In this document: piece after piece, positions 1 to 7,959 of the stretch
Layout: the number at the start of each line of letters is the position of its first letter
Numbering within the stretch: position 1 is the first letter of the stretch
DNA from: Alphaproteobacteria bacterium
Lineage (GTDB): Bacteria > Pseudomonadota > Alphaproteobacteria > SMXS01
DNA: 64,000 nt
Assembly: GCA_028284945.1 (NCBI GenBank)
Contig: JANQQJ010000006.1
Span: 1-64,000, forward strand
Direction of reading: 5' to 3'
The notes under the pieces: generated by a model
What the model was told of the DNA's origin: nothing
The model's input: only the letters and a program-made list of their open reading frames with translations
Databases searched by the model: none
Made by a program: the position numbers and the translations under genes

Positions 1-1
1 C

Positions 2-106
2 TGGACCGCCTATGACGCGAAGTTCTTCAATCTCGACCTGCCCGAGGAAATCCCCATGGTCATTCAGGACCGCGCCTATACATCACCAATCTGGTACACC
101 CCCTGA
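2..106 (+). CDS. DUF3604 family protein, C-terminal end only
   Basis: An open frame enters from the left edge and stops with TGA at 104-106, leaving 34 codons. The visible residues end in AYTSPIWYTP, which is the usual closing motif of DUF3604 proteins as I recall the family. These are large, mostly uncharacterised proteins often secreted by marine bacteria. A PPIase and a HupE/UreJ protein follow about 0.9 kb downstream, neighbours I associate with DUF3604 genes. The start and most of the gene lie outside the window, so the call rests on the C-terminal motif and context. Confidence 0.6.
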   Translation, partial: WTAYDAKFFNLDLPEEIPMVIQDRAYTSPIWYTP

Positions 107-151
107 CAAGAACCATCTAAACTCCCATCAGGTAAAGTTCAGAGGAAAAAC

Positions 152-982
152 ATGACCAACCGTTTTGACGGCAAGACCGTGCTGATTACGGGCGCGGCCA
201 GTGGCATCGGCGCGGAAACCGCGCGCCGGTTTGCTGACGAAGGCGCCAATCTGATTGTCGCTGACCTTCAGAAAGAGGCCGGGACCGCATTGGTTGAAGA
301 GATCGGCGATGCCGCACGGTTCATGTCGGTGAATGTCATTCAAGAAGCGCAGGTTTCAGCAGCGGTGGATTTCGCGGTGGCCGAATTCGGGTCACTCGAT
401 GTGATGGTCAACAATGCCGGGATCGTCGGCGCCATCGGCTCGATCATGGAAACCACCGAGAAGGAATATGACCTGACGGCAGATATTCTGCTCAAAGGCG
501 TGTTCTTTGGCATGAAGCATGCCGCGCGGGTGATGGTGCCGCAAGGCAGCGGATCGATCCTGTCGCTATCCAGCGTAGCGGGCGTTACCGGTGGCCTGGG
601 GCCGCATATCTATGCAGCGTGCAAGCATGGTGTGATCGGCATGACCAAGTCCGTCGCGTCGGAAATGTCGCAGCATGGAGTCCGGGTGAACGCGGTGGCG
701 CCCGGCAGTATCGTCTCGCCGATGACGGCCGATGTCGGCACAGGTGATCCGACGGACCTTGAAACAACGGCGGAAGGCATCGGCGAGGGTTCGCCGCTGG
801 GTTTTGCCGGTATGCCGATTGATATCGCGGAGGGGCTGCTCTATTTGGCGAGCGATGCGGCACGCTATGTCACGGGTCATACGCTTGTCATTGACGCGGG
901 CATGACCACCGGGGCCAAGCCGTCACGCCTGACGACACGCGAATCCGGTCTCTTGCGCGAAGCGGGCGGCCGCGGCGCTTAG
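152..982 (+). CDS. SDR family NAD(P)-dependent oxidoreductase
   Basis: This 276-residue classical short-chain dehydrogenase/reductase interconverts an alcohol and a ketone in the cytoplasm. The nucleotide-binding glycine motif TGAASGIG is at residues 13-20. Asp38 ends the second beta strand (VADLQ), which suggests NAD rather than NADP. NNAG is at 87-90, and the catalytic Ser (about 141), Tyr154 and Lys158 are present (YAACK). A GAGGAAA Shine-Dalgarno precedes the ATG. The C-terminus runs about 20 residues past the usual 250, ending in a Gly/Arg-rich tail. The substrate cannot be told. The gene is 17 bp upstream of the PPIase gene and probably in its operon. Confidence 0.9.
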   Translation: MTNRFDGKTVLITGAASGIGAETARRFADEGANLIVADLQKEAGTALVEEIGDAARFMSVNVIQEAQVSAAVDFAVAEFGSLDVMVNNAGIVGAIGSIMETTEKEYDLTADILLKGVFFGMKHAARVMVPQGSGSILSLSSVAGVTGGLGPHIYAACKHGVIGMTKSVASEMSQHGVRVNAVAPGSIVSPMTADVGTGDPTDLETTAEGIGEGSPLGFAGMPIDIAEGLLYLASDAARYVTGHTLVIDAGMTTGAKPSRLTTRESGLLREAGGRGA

Positions 983-999
983 GACAGGATTTTCAGTCA

Positions 1000-1911
1000 G
1001 TGGGTAAACTGTTGCGTGACCCCTTGGGGCACTTTCTTCTGGCGGGGCTGGGGTTGTTCTTGCTCTATGCGCTGCTGTCACCTGAGTCTGCACCTGAAGA
1101 AGACCCGATGGTCATCGCGGTCGACCGTCCGGCGCTGCTGAACTTCATTCAGTACCGCACGAAACGCTTCGACCCGGAGCAGGCAGGCGCTCGGTTGGAC
1201 GGCCTGTCGGAAAAGGCGCGCACCGATTTGATCAACGACTATGTGCGCGAAGAGGCGCTGCACCGTGAGGCGCTCGCACTGGGCCTGGACGCCGATGACT
1301 ATGTCATCCGCCGCCGGCTGGTCCAGAAGGTCGAGTTCATGGCCCAGGGCGTCGCACAATCCGATACCCCGCCGGACGAACAGACCCTGCGAGACTGGTA
1401 CGAGGCCAATCTGGACCGCTATGCAGCCCCGGCGCAGATCACCTTTACGCATGTCTATTACTCGTCGGAGCAACGCGGTGAAGTGGGGGCGCTGGCATTG
1501 GCGCGGGGCACATTGGCGCGGCTGAATTCGACCGGTGCGGTGTTTACCGACGCGCCGCGGTATGGTGAACGGTTCCTCTATAACCTGAACTATGTCGACA
1601 GGCCGCGGGCCGACATAGTGGATCACTTCGGCCCGGCCATGGCGTCCGCGGTGTTCAATTTGGCACCTAGCCTGGAAGCCTGGCACGGCCCCTATCAGTC
1701 GCCGCACGGATCTCATCTTGTGATGGTCACCAATATCAAGCCTGCCGGCGTGCCCCCCTTCGAAGAGGTGCGGGACCGGGTGCGCCAGGATGTTGTTGCG
1801 GAAACCGGTGCCGAACGGCAGGCGGCTGTGATCGACGAGGTGTTGGCGCGCTATGAGGTCAAGATAGACCTTGAGCCTGCGGCACCTGAGACGCCAGAGG
1901 CCACGCCTTGA
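1000..1911 (+). CDS. Membrane-anchored parvulin-type peptidylprolyl isomerase
   Basis: This 303-residue protein resembles PpiC/SurA-type peptidyl-prolyl isomerases. One N-terminal membrane segment (about residues 10-29) is followed by an acidic linker and a periplasmic domain. Residues about 120-255 read as a degenerate PpiC_2 (parvulin) fold, with conserved ITFTHVYY and GPYQSPHGSHLV stretches. It begins with GTG at 1000, 17 bp after the SDR. Its TGA stop overlaps the TTG start of the HupE/UreJ gene, so the two are probably translationally coupled. A likely role is folding or maturing an envelope partner; that is inferred from context. True isomerase activity is uncertain. Confidence 0.8.
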   Translation: MGKLLRDPLGHFLLAGLGLFLLYALLSPESAPEEDPMVIAVDRPALLNFIQYRTKRFDPEQAGARLDGLSEKARTDLINDYVREEALHREALALGLDADDYVIRRRLVQKVEFMAQGVAQSDTPPDEQTLRDWYEANLDRYAAPAQITFTHVYYSSEQRGEVGALALARGTLARLNSTGAVFTDAPRYGERFLYNLNYVDRPRADIVDHFGPAMASAVFNLAPSLEAWHGPYQSPHGSHLVMVTNIKPAGVPPFEEVRDRVRQDVVAETGAERQAAVIDEVLARYEVKIDLEPAAPETPEATP

Positions 1912-2894
1912 CCGGCCTGCGCAGGTCACTTTTTCTCCTGGCCTTTCTGGGGTTGGCCATGGCCCCGGCGCAGGCGCATGACAGCCGGCCGCTCTATATC
2001 GAGATCGTCGAAAGTGAAGCGGGGCAGGTAGACCTTACCTGGAAAACACCGGCGTCTGTTGCCTTTCCCAACCGCCCGTTGGTGACACTGGACGACGGGT
2101 GTTCGTCATCGTTGCCGCCGCGTGTCGATGCGGCCAATCTGATTGGCCGCGTTACCTATCAATGCACCGAAGGAGTCTCGGGACGTGTGCTCGGCATTGA
2201 GTATCCCGGCTATAATCCGTCGCTATCGACGCTGATGCGGGTGACCTATGCAACGGGCGAGGTCCAGACTGTTCGGGCTGGGCCTGACGAGGTGGCGATT
2301 GAATTGCCATCGGCAGAAACAGCAGGCGGGGTCGCGATTCAGTACGGCATCCTCGGTGTCGAGCATATTCTGCTGGGGTTCGACCATCTGCTTTTCCTTG
2401 CCTGCCTGGTGCTGATCGCAGGGACCTTGCGCCGGATTGTCATAACGGTCACAGGCTTCACCCTTGCTCATTCCCTCACCCTGGCGTTAGCGAGCCTTGA
2501 TCTGGTGCGCGTGCCGATACCGCCGGTGGAGGCCGTCATTGCCTTGAGTATTGTTTTTCTTGCGACCGAACTGGCACGGGAGCGGCGCGATACGCTCACC
2601 TGGCGCTATCCGATCTCGGTTTCTGCTTCGTTCGGATTGCTGCACGGGTTTGGTTTCGCTTCCGTGCTGGCTGACATCGGGCTCCCGCAGCGCGAGGTGC
2701 CGGTTGCTCTGCTGTCGTTTAATTTGGGCGTGGAGGTGGGTCAGTTGTTATTTATCGCCGTGCTGTTGCCGGTGCTGTGGCTACTTAGGAAAGCCGTTGG
2801 TTCGGACCGCCTGACACGCCCGATTGCCTATCTGGTCGGCGCATTGGCATCCTATTGGATGATCGACAGAATTGCGGGCTTTACAGTCGCCTAG
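1908..2894 (+). CDS. HupE/UreJ family membrane protein
   Basis: This 328-residue protein has a Sec signal peptide (about residues 1-23, ending AQA), a periplasmic domain of about 120 residues, and a C-terminal HupE/UreJ-like core of about six to seven membrane helices. The conserved histidines and acids of the family are visible: VEHILLGFDHLLFL (about 151-164), FTLAHSLTL, LLHGFGFA and NLGVEVGQ. HupE/UreJ proteins are best known as nickel or cobalt permeases next to hydrogenases and ureases. This longer form with a periplasmic domain has no known metal enzyme nearby, so its substrate is open. The start is TTG at 1908, overlapping the upstream stop (TTGA). Confidence 0.85.
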   Translation: MTGLRRSLFLLAFLGLAMAPAQAHDSRPLYIEIVESEAGQVDLTWKTPASVAFPNRPLVTLDDGCSSSLPPRVDAANLIGRVTYQCTEGVSGRVLGIEYPGYNPSLSTLMRVTYATGEVQTVRAGPDEVAIELPSAETAGGVAIQYGILGVEHILLGFDHLLFLACLVLIAGTLRRIVITVTGFTLAHSLTLALASLDLVRVPIPPVEAVIALSIVFLATELARERRDTLTWRYPISVSASFGLLHGFGFASVLADIGLPQREVPVALLSFNLGVEVGQLLFIAVLLPVLWLLRKAVGSDRLTRPIAYLVGALASYWMIDRIAGFTVA

Positions 2895-2914
2895 CACCCC
2901 ATAAGTCGCTCAAT

Positions 2915-2943
2915 CGGACAAACACGTCTTTTTGGTGTATAAT
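2915..2943 (+). promoter_or_regulatory. Candidate sigma70-like promoter for the DUF2189 gene
   Basis: A perfect TATAAT at 2938-2943 lies 17 bp downstream of CGGACA (2915-2920, four of six matches to TTGACA). It sits in the 96-117 bp gap before the DUF2189 gene. Identified by eye only. Confidence 0.45.
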
Positions 2944-3011
2944 CCTTAGGTCTCGAAGGCTTTACGGTTGCGCTGCGTGTTGCAGCGCCCATGGAAATCG
3001 GGGATTACGAC

Positions 3012-3800
3012 ATGATTGATGCAACGATGGAACGGGAGGCCGCAGCCGGCCAACCCGCTATTGAGACTATTGGTGCCCAAGATCTCAAGGATGCGTTGAA
3101 GGCGGGCCTTGATGACTTTATGGCCATGCGGACAGACGTTCTGTTCCTGGCGTTGATGTATCCGGTGGTTATGCTAGCGGTGGTCCGCCTGACCTTCGGG
3201 TCGGGACTTCTGGAAATGGTCTTCCCGATGGTTACCGGGTTGGCGCTTTTGGGCCCGTTGATTGCAACCGGTCTCTATGAGATCAGCCGGTTGCGCGAGC
3301 GTGGTGAATTTGTGTCCTGGCGGCAGTCTTTTGCCGTGTTCCAGTCCTCACGCATATGGGCCATTCTGACCCTTGGATTGGCGCTGCTGGCGCTATTTGC
3401 GGTCTGGTTGGGTGCCGCGTCAGCGATCTATCAGGCGCATTATGGCGACATGGAACCGCCCTCACTCGCCTGGTTCTTTGAAGAAGTGCTGACCACTGGG
3501 AATGGATGGTCGCTGATCATTATCGGGCACGCAGTTGGTCTGATTTTTGCCTTCGCTGTACTTTTGATCAGCGTGGTGTCGTTTCCCATGATCGTAGACC
3601 GGAACTGTACCGCTGTGCGGGCTGTCCTGACTTCGATCAAGGTGGTTGCGGTCAATCCAGGAACAATGATCCTGTGGGGGTTGATCGTAACGGCCGCGAT
3701 GATGATTGGCACACTGCCCTTGTTTGTCGGGCTGATCTTTGTGATGCCCGTACTGGGGCACGCCAGCTGGCACCTATATCGCCGGACGGTGCGATTCTGA
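3012..3800 (+). CDS. DUF2189 family integral membrane protein
   Basis: This protein of 262 residues (269 from the upstream ATG at 2991) has about six hydrophobic segments and matches the DUF2189 family of bacterial inner-membrane proteins, whose function is unknown. Typical features are the early DLKDALKAGLDDF stretch, the GPLIATGLYEISRLRERGE loop and the SFPMIVDR segment. I prefer ATG 3012 because GGGGA lies about 7 bp upstream; ATG 2991 has no obvious ribosome site. The gene stands alone behind its own candidate promoter. No role can be inferred from the neighbours. Confidence 0.8.
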   Translation: MIDATMEREAAAGQPAIETIGAQDLKDALKAGLDDFMAMRTDVLFLALMYPVVMLAVVRLTFGSGLLEMVFPMVTGLALLGPLIATGLYEISRLRERGEFVSWRQSFAVFQSSRIWAILTLGLALLALFAVWLGAASAIYQAHYGDMEPPSLAWFFEEVLTTGNGWSLIIIGHAVGLIFAFAVLLISVVSFPMIVDRNCTAVRAVLTSIKVVAVNPGTMILWGLIVTAAMMIGTLPLFVGLIFVMPVLGHASWHLYRRTVRF

Positions 3801-3905
3801 CGCGGTAACAGTTGACGCGCAGCGCATGATTGTTCTTCCCTGTAGCGGCAGATAGGGCGAAGCTGCCTTGCTGTCGTTTTGGGGACTGGGAAGAATAGAA
3901 CGGGC

Positions 3906-5438
3906 ATGACAAAAAAGATTTTGAGCGGCGATCGCGAGATCGCCGTCGAGACTACGTTAGCCAATGGGGCACGCGCCGCCACCGGGCTGGAAGAACTGGG
4001 GCTCGGCCCGGGCGACGCGATTGCCATGTTCCTGCGCAATGACTTCCCCAATTTCGAAGTCGGCATCGCGGCAGGCCTGCTCGGTCTCTACGCGGTGCCG
4101 ATCAATTGGCACTATGGCGCTGAAGAGGCCGGCTATGTGCTCGAGGACAGTGGCGCGAAGGCACTCGTTGTCCATGCCGACATGTTGCCGGGTATCCAAT
4201 CCGGAATTCCGGGTGGCGTGCATGTCTTTGTCGTTGAAACGCCTGAAGAAATTGCCCGCGCCTATGGACTGACGCCGTCGCAGACCCAGGTACCTGAAGG
4301 GGCGACTCTGTGGAACGATTGGACCGGCCGGTTCGACCTTTACGAACCGAAGGACGTGCCCGCGCCCGGCGCGATGATCTACACCTCGGGCACTACCGGG
4401 CGGCCCAAGGGTGTGCGCCGTAAACCGACCCGACCGGAAGAGATGGATGAACTGTTCCGGGTGATCAATATTGCCTTCGGCCTGCGTCCCGGCGCCCGCA
4501 CCATTATTCCGGCGCCCATGTATCACTCGGCACCGAATTCTTATTCAGGATTGTCGATCCGACAGGAACTTGACGAAATCGTGCTGATGCCGCGGTTCGA
4601 TCCCGAAGAACTGCTGCGGCTGATCGAAAAACACAAAATCACCCATCTTCAGACTGTACCGACGATGTTCGTCAGGCTGCTAAAGCTCGATCCCGAAATC
4701 CGCGCCAAATACGATGTCTCGAGCCTGGAACATGTGGTCCATGCCGCGGCGCCCTGTGCTCCGGAGGTCAAGGAAGGAATGATCGAGTGGTGGGGTCCCA
4801 TCATCAACGAATATTACGGCTCGACCGAGACCGGGTCGGTGGTGTTTTGCACGTCAGAAGACTGGTTGGGCCACCGCGGTACAGTCGGCAAGCCGATGCC
4901 GGGCGTCGAGCTGCGGATTCTCGATGATGACGGCAATGATCAGCCGGTGAATGTGCCGGGCGACGTCTATGTCCGGATCACCGACGGGCCTGATTTCACC
5001 TATAATAATGACGACGCCAAGCGCAAAAAGGCGGAGCGTCATGGGCTGATTGCGCCGGGTGACATCGGCTATGTCGATGAAGACGGATTCCTTTATCTTT
5101 GCGACCGGCGCAACGACATGGTGATCTCGGGCGGTGTGAATATCTATCCGGCAGAGATCGAAGGCTGCCTGATCAACCACCCGGAAATCGCCGATTGCGC
5201 CGTCTTCGGCATTCCCGATGACGAGTTTGGCGAGTCCCTAGCCGCTTATATCCAGCTGCGCGATGGGGCTGGCATCGGTGATGATGATGTGCGGGCGCAT
5301 GTCCGGCAGCATTTGGCGGCCTACAAGGTTCCCAAAGTGGTCGAACTGGTCGATGATCTGCCGCGGGAAGACTCCGGCAAAATCTTCAAACGCAAACTGC
5401 GCGAGCCCTATTGGGAAGGCCGCGATAACCGAATCTAA
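3906..5438 (+). CDS. Acyl-CoA synthetase (AMP-binding ligase)
   Basis: This 510-residue ANL-superfamily ligase activates a carboxylic acid through an acyl-adenylate to its CoA thioester. The P-loop-like motif YTSGTTGRPKG, the A5 motif YGSTET, the hinge DRRNDMVISGG and the catalytic lysine in DSGKIFKRKL are all present. The N-terminus is somewhat short, lacking most of the usual first 40 residues. The C-terminus LREPYWEGR is nearly repeated in the ligase at 21002-22576 (LREPYWAGR), so the two belong to one subfamily. ATG 3906 is preferred over the upstream GTG at 3879. A GFA and a VOC gene follow in the same orientation. The substrate is unknown; fatty, aromatic or steroid acids are all possible. 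Confidence 0.88.
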   Translation: MTKKILSGDREIAVETTLANGARAATGLEELGLGPGDAIAMFLRNDFPNFEVGIAAGLLGLYAVPINWHYGAEEAGYVLEDSGAKALVVHADMLPGIQSGIPGGVHVFVVETPEEIARAYGLTPSQTQVPEGATLWNDWTGRFDLYEPKDVPAPGAMIYTSGTTGRPKGVRRKPTRPEEMDELFRVINIAFGLRPGARTIIPAPMYHSAPNSYSGLSIRQELDEIVLMPRFDPEELLRLIEKHKITHLQTVPTMFVRLLKLDPEIRAKYDVSSLEHVVHAAAPCAPEVKEGMIEWWGPIINEYYGSTETGSVVFCTSEDWLGHRGTVGKPMPGVELRILDDDGNDQPVNVPGDVYVRITDGPDFTYNNDDAKRKKAERHGLIAPGDIGYVDEDGFLYLCDRRNDMVISGGVNIYPAEIEGCLINHPEIADCAVFGIPDDEFGESLAAYIQLRDGAGIGDDDVRAHVRQHLAAYKVPKVVELVDDLPREDSGKIFKRKLREPYWEGRDNRI

Positions 5439-5457
5439 CTGGACCAGGAGCAGGATT

Positions 5458-5862
5458 ATGGAACTGACAGGACGGTGCTATTGCGGTCAGGTCAAATACA
5501 AAGCCACGGGCGATGCAATGATGAAGGCGCAATGCCATTGCCGAGAGTGCCAATATATGACGGGCGGGGGACCGAACTTGTTTATCGCCATGCCGAAGGA
5601 GGGCTTCGAATACACGCAAGGTGAACCGGCCAAATTCACCCGCGACGACATTGAAAATCCGGTAACGCGGGAGTTCTGCCCGAATTGTGGGACTCATCTG
5701 ATTACCGATCCGCCGGGATTCCCGGCAGTGATTGTCAAGGTCGGTACGCTGGATGACCCCAGTGTCCTCGAAAAGCCTGATATGGCGATCTTCATGATTG
5801 ATGCACAGCCGTTCCACGAAGTGCCGGAAGGCGTGGCCACCTTCGACCGGTTCCCGGGATAG
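5458..5862 (+). CDS. GFA family zinc-binding protein
   Basis: This 134-residue protein has the Mss4-like/GFA fold signature: CYCG near residue 8, CHCREC near 33, and CPNCGTH near 77, which bind structural and catalytic zinc. The family is named after a glutathione-dependent formaldehyde-activating enzyme, but most members have unknown substrates. It starts at ATG 5458 behind CAGGA, 19 bp after the acyl-CoA ligase, so the two are likely co-transcribed. The length is normal for the family. Confidence 0.88.
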   Translation: MELTGRCYCGQVKYKATGDAMMKAQCHCRECQYMTGGGPNLFIAMPKEGFEYTQGEPAKFTRDDIENPVTREFCPNCGTHLITDPPGFPAVIVKVGTLDDPSVLEKPDMAIFMIDAQPFHEVPEGVATFDRFPG

Positions 5863-5907
5863 GGAAACCGGGCCGCTGACGGCTCTTACCGGTAGGAGTA
5901 TCGGAAA

Positions 5908-6501
5908 ATGACTGAGAAGAACGAAAAGTTTGAAATCAAAGGCGTTAATCACCTGGCGTTGACCTGCAAAGACATGAAGAAGACGGTGGAATTCTATTCC
6001 GGTGTCCTTGGCATGCCGTTGATCAAGACAATCGATCTGCCGCGTGGCCTGGGTCAGCACTTCTTCTTCGATATCGGCAATGGGGATTCCCTGGCGTTCT
6101 TCTGGTTTCCCGATTCACCTGAATCCGAGCCTGGTATAACCCATCCCGAAAATCTGGTCGGCCAGGGGTCGATCACCACGGCGAATGCGTCCATGAACCA
6201 CATCGCTTTCAACATCGACGCCGACAAGATCGAAGACTATCGCCAGAGGCTTGTCGATGCAGGCATAGAGGTCACGCCAGTTGTCAATCACGATGACTCG
6301 CCAGAAGGCGCTCATCTGGATGTCACGCCGTCGACTTTTGTAAGGTCGATTTATTTTCTGGACCCTGATGGGATTCAGCTCGAATTCGCTGGCTGGACAC
6401 GCGCGTTGGGTGCCGGTGACGTCAGCCATGAGCCGGCAACGGCAGACGACCGGGCCCGGTATCTGGAAATCCAGGAACAGGCGCGCCGGGCAGCAGAATA
6501 G
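5908..6501 (+). CDS. VOC family (glyoxalase/extradiol-type) protein
   Basis: This 197-residue protein has a vicinal-oxygen-chelate fold with paired beta-alpha-beta-beta-beta modules. Likely metal ligands are the His in NHLAL (about residue 15), the His in MNHIAF (about 95) and the Glu in LEFAGW (about 156). The family includes glyoxalases, extradiol dioxygenases and epimerases. The sequence does not separate these, although dioxygenase-like chemistry fits the catabolic surroundings. It is the last gene of the ligase-GFA-VOC run, 45 bp after the GFA gene. Confidence 0.85.
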   Translation: MTEKNEKFEIKGVNHLALTCKDMKKTVEFYSGVLGMPLIKTIDLPRGLGQHFFFDIGNGDSLAFFWFPDSPESEPGITHPENLVGQGSITTANASMNHIAFNIDADKIEDYRQRLVDAGIEVTPVVNHDDSPEGAHLDVTPSTFVRSIYFLDPDGIQLEFAGWTRALGAGDVSHEPATADDRARYLEIQEQARRAAE

Positions 6502-6595
6502 GGCCGATCCCCGGGCCTATAGTCCCCCGACCTATCTTCATTGTGAGTCCGGGGTGTTGATGCGACTGATCCAGACAGCGATCCTATCCCTATAA

Positions 6596-6628
6596 GTCAT
6601 ATGACCCGGGTGTCCGGTCTTTCCGGAC
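6596..6628 (+). promoter_or_regulatory. Palindrome and hairpin ahead of the MarR gene
   Basis: A perfect 10-bp palindrome, GTCATATGAC, lies at 6596-6605. A stem GTCCGG/CCGGAC (6612-6617 and 6623-6628, loop TCTTT) ends 7 bp before the MarR start. MarR regulators often repress their own gene by binding short palindromes, so the first could be an operator. This is inference. Confidence 0.35.
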
Positions 6629-6634
6629 GCTCTT

Positions 6635-7150
6635 ATGACAGTGGAAAAGCCTATGACGGCAACCGCAGCCCAAAAACCCCATCAAACAGTCGATTCGAAC
6701 ATGCCCTATGCCGACCCGGCAGAGAGTATCGGCTATTTGACCAGGGTCGCGTTCCGCCGGTTTGCCCGCGCGCTGGAACAGCGGACGATGAAACACGGTA
6801 TTTCGAGTGGTCAGTGGCGGTTCTTGCGCGTGCTCTGGCAGGAAGACGGCATTTCGCAGCGTGAACTTAGCCACCGGGTCGATATGCGCGAACCGACAAC
6901 GGTTGTCGCGCTGAAGGCCCTGGAAAAGAAGGACCTTGTTGTCCGTGAGCGCGACAAAGCCGACCGGCGGAAAATCCGTGTTTATCTAACTGACGAGGCG
7001 TGGGGGCTGCATGACCGGCTGGTGCCGTTCGTGAACGAGGTTAATGTGATTGCCGCTCAAGGGATCAGCGCCGAGGAGGTGGCCACAGCCAAGCGTGTTT
7101 TGGTCGCAATGACGGAAAACCTGGCGCCGGAAACACAGGCAGCGAGCTAG
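6635..7150 (+). CDS. MarR family transcriptional regulator
   Basis: This 171-residue winged helix-turn-helix regulator has the MarR DNA-binding core at about residues 60-125: the ISQRELSHRVDMREPTT recognition segment and the wing DKADRRKIRVYLT. MarR proteins are dimeric repressors released by small aromatic or lipophilic ligands. The first 20 residues are poorly conserved-looking, and ATG 6653, preceded by GGAAAAG, is an alternative start. The gene precedes the CMD-kinase-dehydrogenase trio by 146 bp. It may regulate that operon or the divergent-looking palindrome in its own leader. Confidence 0.87.
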   Translation: MTVEKPMTATAAQKPHQTVDSNMPYADPAESIGYLTRVAFRRFARALEQRTMKHGISSGQWRFLRVLWQEDGISQRELSHRVDMREPTTVVALKALEKKDLVVRERDKADRRKIRVYLTDEAWGLHDRLVPFVNEVNVIAAQGISAEEVATAKRVLVAMTENLAPETQAAS

Positions 7151-7202
7151 GACTTTAAAGCGATAGCCTGATAGCCAAATTTCCCGGTTCCGTTCCAGAC
7201 AC

Positions 7203-7290
7203 TCCCCTTTTCGACATTTGACTGGTCGCGTCCGCCGCGCGCGGTCATGATCGGTTATCGGGATGCCGATATTCGTGTTCGAAAAGGGGA
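7203..7290 (+). promoter_or_regulatory. Long-range inverted repeat covering a ribosome-binding site
   Basis: A perfect 12-bp inverted repeat has TCCCCTTTTCGA at 7203-7214 and TCGAAAAGGGGA at 7279-7290. The right arm contains the AAGGGGA ribosome site of the gene starting at 7297. In RNA the left arm could pair with and mask it. Confidence 0.45.
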
Positions 7291-7296
7291 CAATTC

Positions 7297-7950
7297 ATGC
7301 CACGACTGAAACAGGTGCCGCGCGCGGAGGCGGGACCGGAAGCTCTCAAGTTTTATGACGCTCTGTTCGGTGACCGCGATCCGGTTACTGAGCCGGGAAC
7401 GGCAACAGGAACACCGGGAAACTGGTGGACCGTCTTTGCGCTGCGGCCCTACATCTTCCAGCACGCGACCGATCATTTTGGCATGTTCGGCATGTTTGCC
7501 GAGAAGTCGGTCAGTGAACTTGACCCAGCCATTCGCGAGATCGGCATCATGCGGGCCGGTTATGCGACGGGCAGCCAGTTTGTCTTCTCGCAGCACTGCA
7601 AGGCCGCGCGGCGCCACGGCATTTCCGATGAAAAGATCGCGGCCATTCCGCACTGGCAGGCCAGCGACGCATGGTCGCCGTTGGAACGGCTGGTCCTTGC
7701 CTACACCGATTGTTTGATTCTTGACCGGGGCCGGGTGCCCGATGGGTTGTTCGATGCGCTGCACGAGCAGATGTCTGATGGGGACATTCTCGAGCTCAGC
7801 TATCACATCTGCGGCTATAACCTGCACGCGGTGATGTGCAAGGCGCTGCGGCTGGAATATGACGATGTGCCGGAGCGGATCGAGGAAGTGCCGATGCCGG
7901 ACGGACCAGGCGTTCAGGACTGGGCCGGACGCGCCTGGGCCGACGATTAG
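7297..7950 (+). CDS. Carboxymuconolactone decarboxylase family protein
   Basis: This 217-residue protein belongs to the AhpD/CMD fold family. The core is around residues 55-135, with IREIGIMRAGY and SQFVFSQHCKAARRHG as the family signature. A single Cys-His pair is present instead of the CxxC of AhpD, which argues against a peroxidase-type disulfide role. It is the first gene of a tight trio, 9 bp upstream of the kinase-like gene. Its AAGGGGA ribosome site lies within the 7203-7290 inverted repeat. The substrate is unknown. Confidence 0.82.
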   Translation: MPRLKQVPRAEAGPEALKFYDALFGDRDPVTEPGTATGTPGNWWTVFALRPYIFQHATDHFGMFGMFAEKSVSELDPAIREIGIMRAGYATGSQFVFSQHCKAARRHGISDEKIAAIPHWQASDAWSPLERLVLAYTDCLILDRGRVPDGLFDALHEQMSDGDILELSYHICGYNLHAVMCKALRLEYDDVPERIEEVPMPDGPGVQDWAGRAWADD

Positions 7951-7959
7951 GGAATTTCG

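Noticed and set aside
1078-1929. An antisense open frame of about 283 codons over the PPIase gene
   Set aside because: The PPIase frame has a membrane anchor and parvulin-like segments, while the antisense translation is Arg/His-rich with no family signature.
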